Below, one piece after another: positions 28,834 to 36,095 of a stretch of DNA of 64,000 nucleotides; within the stretch, counting starts at the first letter, position 1; every line of letters begins with the position of its first letter. Source of the stretch: Chryseomicrobium excrementi (lineage in GTDB: Bacteria; Bacillota; Bacilli; Bacillales_A; Planococcaceae). The stretch is from positions 792,034 to 856,033 of the forward strand of contig NZ_PCGR01000002.1 in the NCBI RefSeq assembly GCF_002798305.1, read 5' to 3'. A program made the translations under genes and the position numbers. Below the pieces are notes generated by a model. The model was given only the letters and a program-made list of their open reading frames with translations, was not told the DNA's origin and searched no databases.

Positions 28834-30400
28834 CCCGCTCATTGTTTTGGGAATCGTCTTGTTCTCTATTAGTTTCGGACTAGGCCAACATGCAGGATAT
28901 ACATATTATTTAACAAGTGCTCAGCTCATTTTTATACCGACGTTATTGCAACTTGTCATGCCTCTTAGCAAACTGGATAAGTCGATACTAGCGCTCGGCA
29001 TGCTGGCTGTCACGGCATTGCAATTGGATGTGGCGGCTTCTTTCGAAATGGTATGTGCAATCATTTACCTGATAGGCACTTTGTTGATTGCGTGGAAAGG
29101 CGTGGAACGCTTTTTAAATCGAGGATTCACGAACACACCTGAAATCATGATTGATGTAGGACTCATCTATATCGCAATTGGAGGCATGTGGTTTCTTGCG
29201 TTTATCGGAGAATTTGAGACCGGATTTAGTCCTCTTACTAACTGGCTAACAGCTATCCACTTTCATTATTCCGCATTTATGCTTTGCATCTCAGTCGGGC
29301 TGCTGGGCCGCATTCGAATGACGAAACTCTATAAGCTATGTGCGCTGATCATTGCAACAGGTCCGATGACGGTGGCCATTGGAATCACGTTTTCCTATAC
29401 CATTGAGATTCTGTCGGTTTCGCTTTATGTAGTAGCCATTTATGCGTTGACGTTTTATGTATTCCGCTTGAAGCTACAACCAGCTCAATCGTTTCTAATT
29501 CGACTGTCATTTCTCACTTTATGTTTAACCATCTTAGGATCGCTTCTCTATGCCTTCGGAAACTTCACGGGAACTACAATCGTAACAATTCCAGACATGC
29601 TGGCTTTTCACGGCTTGTTGAATTGTTTGGTGTTTGGTTCCTTTACGGTGCTCGGCTGGGCATTACATGGCCCTGCAACCGATCAAAGACCGTATAGTTT
29701 TCCAGTCAGCAAAATCCGTGGGAAGTTAAAAGAGACCGGTGTACAACATCCTGGATTAGTAGATGATCTCCGTGACTATGTAGATGTGCAGAACCTATCT
29801 CCGCTAATTAAACGCTTTTACGAACGCACCGAGAACTTTCAATTACTGGCCTCGATCAACTGGGCGACTTGGTTCAAGCCCCTCGCATTTGTTTATCAAT
29901 TTATAAGTCGAAGAATGGGACAGCTCAATCTGCCGTATTCCTCCTCTCAAATAGAAATGACAGGCGACATTCTACTAGTAGACGAACAGCTCGATGGAAG
30001 AGACATGCCGAGAGTCTGGCAGAGAAGAATCGGAGCGGAGACGGTCTTTGTTGCAATCTATTCGAAGCACGAGACAGATGGGTTAACTTTTATGAACATC
30101 GCCTTACCATTGCCGTTCTCTTCCATGCACGGAATTCTCGAACTGACTGCGAAGAACGAACACCTTCATCTAACTAGCAGGGGGATTGGGGACTCAGGAA
30201 CATACCTTGCCATCGGTCGTTATGTATTTAAATTGCCTCTTCATGAGTACTTCATAATAGAAGAACATAATGGAACTTTAAATGCGACACACGACATGAC
30301 GTTGTTCGGAATTCATTTTTTACATATCGATTATGTGATAACTGAAAAGACTAACAATCCGCGGAAACCTGTACTTTATTGGCTAAAAATGGTTTACTAG
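28802..30400 (+). CDS. yndJ: YndJ-family membrane protein
   Basis: A 532-residue protein with about nine hydrophobic helices in the first 290 residues (starting NPLIVLGIVLFSISFGLG) and a soluble C-terminal half (from about 300) that contains PYSSSQIEMTGDILLVDEQLDGR, echoing the DUF4166 gene before it. This is the arrangement of B. subtilis YndJ. Function unknown. It ends the operon. Confidence 0.8.
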   Translation: MLVNLKNALVNPLIVLGIVLFSISFGLGQHAGYTYYLTSAQLIFIPTLLQLVMPLSKLDKSILALGMLAVTALQLDVAASFEMVCAIIYLIGTLLIAWKGVERFLNRGFTNTPEIMIDVGLIYIAIGGMWFLAFIGEFETGFSPLTNWLTAIHFHYSAFMLCISVGLLGRIRMTKLYKLCALIIATGPMTVAIGITFSYTIEILSVSLYVVAIYALTFYVFRLKLQPAQSFLIRLSFLTLCLTILGSLLYAFGNFTGTTIVTIPDMLAFHGLLNCLVFGSFTVLGWALHGPATDQRPYSFPVSKIRGKLKETGVQHPGLVDDLRDYVDVQNLSPLIKRFYERTENFQLLASINWATWFKPLAFVYQFISRRMGQLNLPYSSSQIEMTGDILLVDEQLDGRDMPRVWQRRIGAETVFVAIYSKHETDGLTFMNIALPLPFSSMHGILELTAKNEHLHLTSRGIGDSGTYLAIGRYVFKLPLHEYFIIEEHNGTLNATHDMTLFGIHFLHIDYVITEKTNNPRKPVLYWLKMVY

Positions 30401-30444
30401 AAGGATAGAGCAAATTTTTTTTAAGATAAAAGTAGGTGACCACA

Positions 30445-30597
30445 ATGGGAAAATATCAATTAGACGATAAAAGTAAAGCATTAGCTAATAAATATCAAGA
30501 CGGTAAACGACCAGCTGTTTCGAACAAAAAAGAAAAGCTGGATCAGATTCGCGAGGCTTATTTGAAGAAGAAACAAGAGAAACAAGACAAAAAATAA
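30445..30597 (+). CDS. Small basic protein, 50 residues
   Basis: An ATG with AGGTGA 5 bases upstream opens a 50-codon frame for a lysine-rich, probably helical protein (begins MGKYQLDDKSKALANKYQ, ends KKKQEKQDKK). It is closed by its own terminator. Both signals support a real gene. No function is known. Confidence 0.65.
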   Translation: MGKYQLDDKSKALANKYQDGKRPAVSNKKEKLDQIREAYLKKKQEKQDKK

Positions 30598-30610
30598 TAG
30601 AATCTTTCGG

Positions 30611-30637
30611 CCAACTCATAATCGAGTTGGTTTTTTT
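30611..30637 (+). terminator. Terminator after the 50-residue gene
   Basis: CCAACTC (30611-30617) pairs with GAGTTGG (30624-30630), followed by seven T. Confidence 0.8.
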
Positions 30638-30841
30638 GTGTACTAAAATCATGTTAGTTTTTCTCTGTCACGTGAATATAAGCAAAATATTATTTTCTCA
30701 AACATAATTATGATATCTTTAATTCAAAGGAATTTATAGCTCCAATTAGGGTATAGAACTCTGAACAGGTTTTAATCTTGGTTTCAGGGGATTGAAATTG
30801 GTATCATAACAAAATTATTTTAGAATAGGGGAGGCAAAACA

Positions 30842-32140
30842 ATGACAAAAGTTTCGTGGTCAAGATTCATGTTCTTTGCAATGCTGCTATTGTTACTAAC
30901 ACTCGCAGCATGTAGCAACGAGGAGACGGCAGACGAACCATCAATGAATGACTCGGGTACTACAACTGAGGAAGGTACTGATGAGGACACTAAAGAAGTC
31001 ACTTCTGCAGAAACGGAGCCGAAAGTTACTGATTTTGAACCGGCATTTCCAGAACAGACACGAGCACCTGCAGTAGAGACGGAAACAGAACTGAACGTAG
31101 AAGTCATCGCTGAGGGTCTTGGCATCTCTTGGGGGATGGAAGAGTTTGAACCAAACCGCATTTTGATGACGCAACGAGACACAGCAGAACTTCTAATTGT
31201 AAATCTTGAAGACGGATCTGTTTCAGAGCCAATCGAAGGCACACCGGAAGTAAACAACGCAGGTCAAGGTGGTTTACTGGATGTTACTGTTGCACCTGAC
31301 TTTGATGAATCACGACTTGTATTTTTAACCTTCTCTCAAGATCTTGATGGCGGTACGGTCACGGCTTTAGGGAAAGGTGTTTTATCAGAAGATGAAACTT
31401 CACTTGAAGACTTTGAAGTCATCTTCCAAGCAACACCTGCATATGAGGGGGACTTACACTATGGTGGACGTATTATCTTTGATGAGGATGGCAACTTATT
31501 TTTAACAACGGGCGAGCGTTCAGATGATCCGATTCGTGAACGTGCACAAGACCTAGATGCGTATTTAGGTAAAGTCATTCACATTACACAAGACGGTGAA
31601 CCGGTCGATTCGAATCCATTCATTGAAGAGGAAGGCGCTCTTGGCGGTATTTACAGTTACGGTCACCGAAACATTCAAGGTGTGGACTTCAACCCTGTAA
31701 CAGGAGACCTTTGGATTGTTGAATTCGGACCACAAGCTGGGGACGAGCTGAATATCATCAAACCAGGAAACAACTATGGATGGCCAATTGTTTCTTATGG
31801 TATCGAATATTCTGGTGAATTGATCAATGAGGGGATTTCGGAACACGAAGCGCAAGGTTTTGTTGAGCCCGTCTATTATTGGGATCCAACAGCTGCTCCA
31901 AGTGGGATGTCCTTCTACGATAACACCGCTATCCCTGAATGGGAGAACAACTTGTTCATCGGCGGTTTAGCGTCGAGCTATATCGTGCGCGTGGTTATTG
32001 AAGATGACATTGTCGTTGGAGAAGAACGTTTGTTGGCTGATGAAGGGCAACGCTTCCGCGATATTCTTGTAACTGAAGATGGTGCACTTATTGCCATCAC
32101 GGATGGCGGTTCGATTTACAAGATTACTGCAGCAGAATAA
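30842..32140 (+). CDS. PQQ-dependent sugar (sorbosone/glucose) dehydrogenase lipoprotein
   Basis: A 432-residue lipoprotein: hydrophobic signal peptide with lipobox LAAC (cysteine 24), a linker rich in Thr, Glu and Ser to about residue 70, then a six-bladed beta-propeller of the soluble glucose dehydrogenase type (VEVIAEGLGISWGMEE, GGLLDVTVAPDF, YGGRIIFDEDGNLFLTTGE, YGHRNIQGVDF, EFGPQAGDELN). Such enzymes oxidise sugars or aldoses on the outer face using PQQ; whether this cell makes PQQ is not visible. GGGGAGG precedes ATG 30842. It is transcribed alone. Confidence 0.88.
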   Translation: MTKVSWSRFMFFAMLLLLLTLAACSNEETADEPSMNDSGTTTEEGTDEDTKEVTSAETEPKVTDFEPAFPEQTRAPAVETETELNVEVIAEGLGISWGMEEFEPNRILMTQRDTAELLIVNLEDGSVSEPIEGTPEVNNAGQGGLLDVTVAPDFDESRLVFLTFSQDLDGGTVTALGKGVLSEDETSLEDFEVIFQATPAYEGDLHYGGRIIFDEDGNLFLTTGERSDDPIRERAQDLDAYLGKVIHITQDGEPVDSNPFIEEEGALGGIYSYGHRNIQGVDFNPVTGDLWIVEFGPQAGDELNIIKPGNNYGWPIVSYGIEYSGELINEGISEHEAQGFVEPVYYWDPTAAPSGMSFYDNTAIPEWENNLFIGGLASSYIVRVVIEDDIVVGEERLLADEGQRFRDILVTEDGALIAITDGGSIYKITAAE

Positions 32141-32155
32141 AGACTCATATCTAAG

Positions 32156-32184
32156 TAGAGACCTCTTCGGGGGTCTCTATTTTA
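32156..32184 (+). terminator. Terminator after the sugar dehydrogenase
   Basis: TAGAGACC (32156-32163) and GGTCTCTA (32172-32179) with a TCTTCGGG loop, then TTTTAG. Confidence 0.75.
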
Positions 32185-32211
32185 GTTTGGTGCACAGGTT
32201 CAAAATAGGGT

Positions 32212-32397
32212 GTGACGGTAACGGCGATGAAGGGACGCGATTACCATCTCTATTTTCATCCTCATAATTTAGCGGAGCGCACGGATCAAGGCATACAAGA
32301 TTTAGAAGAGATTCTGAAGCATTTTCGGTATTTACAGCGCACATTTGGGATTGAATCAAGTACAATACGGGAGTATTTAAAAGGACCAGTCGATTGA
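32212..32397 (+). CDS. Possible small protein, about 61 residues
   Basis: An open frame with protein-like composition (KGRDYHLYFHPHNLAERTDQ...LQRTFGIESSTIREYL). The GTG at 32212 has GGG only one base upstream, and ATG 32227 has no clear ribosome site, so the start is uncertain. Its end overlaps the minus-strand terminator of the next gene. It may be real or a remnant. Confidence 0.4.
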   Translation: MTVTAMKGRDYHLYFHPHNLAERTDQGIQDLEEILKHFRYLQRTFGIESSTIREYLKGPVD

Positions 32398-32404
32398 CTG
32401 GCCC
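32376..32404 (-). terminator. Minus-strand terminator of the FAD oxidoreductase
   Basis: On the minus strand GGGCCAGTC and GACTGGTCC form a 9-bp stem (one G-U pair) with a 4-base loop, followed by TTTTAAA. It lies 16 bases past the stop of the oxidoreductase. Confidence 0.75.
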
Positions 32405-32419
32405 TCCCATTGTTCCTTA

Positions 32420-33634
32420 TTACCGCACTCCGTATTTCCGCTCAAGTTGTACAATCTCTGCATCTGCATTCGGTTTCCCATTTATTAAATCGAGGAGTAG
32501 TCCAGATCCCAGCATGCTGTAGACCGTTCCATTCCCACCGTAGCCGAGCAAGTAATAGTGGTTAGCTTTTGTCGGGTGTTCTCCGATAAACGGCAAGTTA
32601 TCAATAGATTCACCGAAGCTTGCCGCGTAGCAAGCATTGATCTCGAAATTTTGGTCTGGGAACAACTCACTTAGCGCTGCTAACAGACGCTCGCCACGTT
32701 CTTCAATTAAGTCGTCAGAATAAGGAGCTTCCGGCTTGTCTTCATCCAGACCTCCGACTACTACGGCATTTTCTTCAGTTAATCGTGCGTATAAGTAGGG
32801 TCGCTTCGTCTCCCAAATTAAGGCGCGCTCATACCATTCTGGAATCGCATCTACAGGCTTTGTAGCGATGGCATAGGAGCGGTTGATGTCTGCTCCGATT
32901 CGTTTCCCTACAGGAACCGTTTCGTATCCGGTTGTATAAATGATCGTCGAAGCAAAAAATGTTCCATTAGAAGTCCGAACGTCTAATCCGTCAGGTGTTT
33001 CAAAAACTTCGGTCACTTCCGTGAAAGGGAATAGGTGACCACCGAGTTCTTCTACGTTAGTAAGAACCCCTTGAACAAACTTCAGCGGGTTCACTTCAGC
33101 GTCTTGGTGCGTAATCAGTGCAGCGGGCTTTGAAAACGGAAGGTGTTTCTCGACATCTGATTGATCCCAGTAGTCGCAAGGGAATCCGTGCTTTGTGAGC
33201 GCTGCAAATTCTTTTTGGAGTTTTGCTACATCGTCTTCTACACTTGCATAGCAAATACTAGGTCTTCTTATAAAGTCCCCATTTCCAGGAATCGTAGAAG
33301 CCACTTTCTCCAATTCGTCCATAGCCTCTAAACACATCTGATAAAATCGGACAGCGTCTTGTTCTCCGATTTGGTCAATCAGTTCAAACAGCATGATGTC
33401 ATTTGAATATTGGAGAAGGCCCGTGTTCGCGCTCGTGCTCCCCGTTCCGAACTGACGCTTATCTAACACAGCAACTTTCTTCCCGTCTTTCACTAATTGA
33501 TAAGCAGTCAATGAACCCGACATGCCACCTCCAACTACTAGCGTATCGTAGTGTTCCAATCGTTCAGGTACAGGTTGTGGTTCAAATGGAGATGTCGTCT
33601 GAGGCCAGTAGAGATTTCCGTTATGTATGTGCAT
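32420..33634 (-). CDS. FAD-dependent amine/amino-acid oxidoreductase (DAO family)
   Basis: A 404-residue DadA/glycine-oxidase-type flavoprotein: FAD-binding VVGGGMSGSLTAYQL near residue 37, the second-strand acidic site VAVLDKRQ, the GSTSANTGLLQY block and the C-terminal FAD contact YLLGYGGNGTVYS. The family oxidises amino groups of amino acids or glutamylated amines; substrate unknown. ATG 33634 lies 7 bases after AAGGAG; the ATG two codons earlier is too close to it. It is divergent from ypcP. Confidence 0.85.
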   Translation of the reverse strand: MHIHNGNLYWPQTTSPFEPQPVPERLEHYDTLVVGGGMSGSLTAYQLVKDGKKVAVLDKRQFGTGSTSANTGLLQYSNDIMLFELIDQIGEQDAVRFYQMCLEAMDELEKVASTIPGNGDFIRRPSICYASVEDDVAKLQKEFAALTKHGFPCDYWDQSDVEKHLPFSKPAALITHQDAEVNPLKFVQGVLTNVEELGGHLFPFTEVTEVFETPDGLDVRTSNGTFFASTIIYTTGYETVPVGKRIGADINRSYAIATKPVDAIPEWYERALIWETKRPYLYARLTEENAVVVGGLDEDKPEAPYSDDLIEERGERLLAALSELFPDQNFEINACYAASFGESIDNLPFIGEHPTKANHYYLLGYGGNGTVYSMLGSGLLLDLINGKPNADAEIVQLERKYGVR

Positions 33635-33724
33635 ACTCATTCTCCTTTTCTAGTCATATAGGCTCACTATACCCGTGAGGGATCTTAAGCTAAACTAGAG
33701 AGAAGTATAAAGGAGGATTTTATT

Positions 33725-34591
33725 ATGCAAACACCACATATACTCGTCATCGATGGCATGGCTTTATTGTTCCGTTCGTTTTTTGCAACGGCGATGTCAG
33801 GACAATTTTTTGTAAACGAGCAGGGGTTGCCGACAAATGCCGTACAAGGCTTTGCCAGACACGTGTTAACCGCAAGGGATATTTTTGGACCAAGTCACGT
33901 AGTTGTCACTTGGGACAAGGGGATGCACACGTTTCGTAATGAATTGTTCGAAGGTTATAAGATCAATCGACCGGCACCGCCTCAAGAAATGATTCCTCAG
34001 TTTGATATGGCGCAAGAGCTTTCGGAGCAGCTTGGGTGGGCGAACCTAGGGGTAGTCGGAATGGAAGCGGACGATACGATTGCTTCTGTCACGAAGAAGT
34101 GGCAAGGGGAAGGGCGCTTTACGATAGTTAGCGGGGATAAAGATCTTCTTCAATTATTAAGACCCGATGTTTCCATCGAATTTACGAAAAAAGGATTTTC
34201 CATCTATGACTCGTATCATCTAGAGCGTTTCCGAGAAGAGTATGGGATTGAACCGCATCAATTTCCAGATGTGAAAGCGTTCATGGGGGACAGCAGCGAT
34301 GGCTATCCGGGAGTGAAGGGTATTGGTCCGAAGACGGCACTTCAGTTGATTCAAACGTACGGAAGTGTGGATGGGGTGCTAGCGGCAAAAGAAGAGCTAA
34401 AGCCAGGGCAGCGCAAGAAAATAGATGAAGCAGGCGAGCTACTTGCCATCTCTAAACAACTTGCAGTCATTCGCGATGATGTGCCGATTGATGTGACTCT
34501 CGATCAACTGTACTGGGAAACTGCGCCGCATTCAGCAAAAGAGTTCTGTAACCAGAATGGCTACAAACAAGTGCTCCGTCAGCTACTTTGA
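33725..34591 (+). CDS. ypcP: 5'-3' exonuclease (YpcP type)
   Basis: A 288-residue stand-alone homologue of the 5'-nuclease domain of DNA polymerase I. Metal-ligand blocks are DGMALLFRSFF, VTWDKG, GMEADDTIASV and VSGDKDLLQL; the helix-hairpin-helix region is GDSSDGYPGVKGIGPKTALQ. Such nucleases remove RNA primers or flaps in replication. AAGGAGG precedes ATG 33725. It meets the next gene tail to tail with a 9-base overlap. Confidence 0.92.
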   Translation: MQTPHILVIDGMALLFRSFFATAMSGQFFVNEQGLPTNAVQGFARHVLTARDIFGPSHVVVTWDKGMHTFRNELFEGYKINRPAPPQEMIPQFDMAQELSEQLGWANLGVVGMEADDTIASVTKKWQGEGRFTIVSGDKDLLQLLRPDVSIEFTKKGFSIYDSYHLERFREEYGIEPHQFPDVKAFMGDSSDGYPGVKGIGPKTALQLIQTYGSVDGVLAAKEELKPGQRKKIDEAGELLAISKQLAVIRDDVPIDVTLDQLYWETAPHSAKEFCNQNGYKQVLRQLL

Positions 34592-35089
34592 CGGAGCTAG
34601 TTTGACGAATGTTAGGACGGAATGATTGGGACCGTATAGAATTTTGCGAAGCTTGCTTTCTCGGTTCGGTCCGCCATTGTCATGTACATAAAGATAGAGC
34701 TTTCCCTGTTCTACGGAATAGCCCGTCATAGGGACCCAGTGGTAGGCGAACGTAGACTGAAGATCGAACTCAAATGAAAAGTATTTATCAAACTTGACGG
34801 CTACCGGCCGTCCTTTTTTTATTTCTTGAAGAGCTTCATGTAAGGTACAAGTTTCTGCAGTCCACTCAGGTCCCACAAGTCGATTTAAATTTATCACAAA
34901 GCGATGTGTGAAAAGACCGATGCGTGTCCCTTTTAATAGAATATAGAGGCTGTTGACAGAAGGTGCGGGAAGGCCGAGATGTTTGAGTAGTAGATGTGCA
35001 GTGGTCGGTCCGCAAGCTGAAGAGCGCAGCATAGGTTCAATACGTTCATCGTATTGAGACATCCCTTCAAACGGTAAGATTCTTTTCAT
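34583..35089 (-). CDS. C39-like cysteine peptidase-fold protein
   Basis: A 168-residue protein resembling the C39-like peptidase family: the nucleophile motif SSACGPTTAHLLL near residue 27, the histidine in FAYHWVPMTGY and the following acid/amide in YVHDNGG. The family includes bacteriocin-processing domains and stand-alone proteins of unknown substrate. No export signal is seen. It has its own promoter region; the terminator of the STAS gene lies just upstream of it. Confidence 0.7.
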   Translation of the reverse strand: MKRILPFEGMSQYDERIEPMLRSSACGPTTAHLLLKHLGLPAPSVNSLYILLKGTRIGLFTHRFVINLNRLVGPEWTAETCTLHEALQEIKKGRPVAVKFDKYFSFEFDLQSTFAYHWVPMTGYSVEQGKLYLYVHDNGGPNRESKLRKILYGPNHSVLTFVKLAPSK

Positions 35090-35103
35090 TTAGAGACACC
35101 TCC

Positions 35104-35134
35104 AAAAAAACGTGCCTTTCTAGGGGCACGTTTT
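35104..35134 (-). terminator. Minus-strand terminator of the STAS gene
   Basis: On the minus strand ACGTGCC and GGCACGT enclose a short loop and are followed by TTTTTT. It ends the thioredoxin-STAS operon. Confidence 0.8.
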
Positions 35135-35143
35135 GTAATCGTA

Positions 35144-35602
35144 TTATTTTAATTTCCCATTGGACTCATGCAATAAACCTTGCAGCGCGCTACGGAAGGA
35201 TTGATAGGTTTCAATCTCGACATGCACTCCTGCACGAACGATTTCTTGAATCAGTTTTGGATGGAAGCCAACATAAATTGGACGCATTCCCATCAATTTC
35301 ATCGAACTGTTCAAGCTTGAAATGGCTATGGCAAGTTCATTGAAATCAAAGTTTGAGACATCATCAGTAGAAACTCCTGTATAATCGAAAATTACATTTT
35401 CCACTTCACGGTGTTCGGCGATATAGCTTAAGACGTGAGTTTCAATGTTGTTGAAACGTTCACGGTAGATGTAACCGGCAACAGGTACCATAATCGTCTT
35501 TGGAACAATAGACGGAATGATGGGAGACGACATGTTAAAAACGATCGATTTGTAATACTCCAGTTCTTCTCGTAACTGGAGCACCTCTTGTTCAGTTGTC
35601 AT
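35144..35602 (-). CDS. Stand-alone STAS domain protein, RsbR C-terminal-like
   Basis: A 152-residue protein with an N-terminal helix (TEQEVLQLREELEYYKSIVFN) leading into a STAS domain: IVPKTIMVPVAGYIYRERF, VIFDYTGVSTDD, and MRPIYVGFHPKLIQEIV. This is the pattern of the C-terminal half of RsbR stressosome proteins without the sensor domain. ATG 35602 has AGGAGA 6 bases upstream; the ATG at 35620 overlaps the thioredoxin gene and lacks a ribosome site. Cotranscribed with the thioredoxin gene. Confidence 0.78.
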   Translation of the reverse strand: MTTEQEVLQLREELEYYKSIVFNMSSPIIPSIVPKTIMVPVAGYIYRERFNNIETHVLSYIAEHREVENVIFDYTGVSTDDVSNFDFNELAIAISSLNSSMKLMGMRPIYVGFHPKLIQEIVRAGVHVEIETYQSFRSALQGLLHESNGKLK

Positions 35603-35612
35603 AATGGGTCTC

Positions 35613-35933
35613 CTACTCATTCACGGATTCTAAGAAATCAGTTACTTGCTGCGGAGACTTCGCGTTTGCACTGTGTAGATGCGCTTTCTTTTCTCCATCT
35701 TTAAAGATCAAAAGGCTTGGAATTCCCATAACTTCATATTTATCAGCAATTTCTGGTAGCTCGTCACGATTCACATCATACCACGTATACTGATTGTATT
35801 CTTCCACGATTGGGTCGATGAACATATCCATACGACGGCAATCTGGACACCAGCCAGCTTGGAATTTGACCATGACTTCTTTTCCTGAATTAATGACTTC
35901 GTTAAACTGATCCACTGTTTTGATAGGTTCCAT
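35613..35933 (-). CDS. Thioredoxin-family protein
   Basis: A 106-residue thioredoxin fold with active site AGWCPDCRRMD near residue 28 and the cis-proline segment VMGIPSLLIFKDGEKK. No signal peptide, so it is cytoplasmic. WCPDC rather than WCGPC marks it as a thioredoxin-like variant (YdbP-like). Its start has AGGGAGTTG upstream. The STAS gene follows after 10 bases. Confidence 0.88.
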   Translation of the reverse strand: MEPIKTVDQFNEVINSGKEVMVKFQAGWCPDCRRMDMFIDPIVEEYNQYTWYDVNRDELPEIADKYEVMGIPSLLIFKDGEKKAHLHSANAKSPQQVTDFLESVNE

Positions 35934-36012
35934 AAAGCAACTCCCTTTCTGTATGTACTCTTAGTTTACAATAAAGCCACTAAAAGACAAATCCAAAGCA
36001 CTAACAATAGTA

Positions 36013-36041
36013 TTGCGAAAATTTAAAATATGTTCTACACT
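36013..36041 (+). promoter_or_regulatory. Promoter of the fad operon
   Basis: TTGCGA (36013-36018) and TACACT (36036-36041) with a 17-base spacer. The predicted start near 36047 lies about ten bases before the FadR operator. Confidence 0.6.
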
Positions 36042-36056
36042 AGGACTAAGGGAAAA

Positions 36057-36074
36057 TGAATGAGTATTCATTCA
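36057..36074 (+). promoter_or_regulatory. FadR operator
   Basis: TGAATGAGTATTCATTCA; read on the minus strand it is an exact match to the B. subtilis FadR consensus TGAATGAMTANTCATTCA. It sits between the predicted start site and fadN, so repression relieved by long-chain acyl-CoA is expected. Confidence 0.85.
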
Positions 36075-36095
36075 AAATATGAAGGGGGCATCTCA

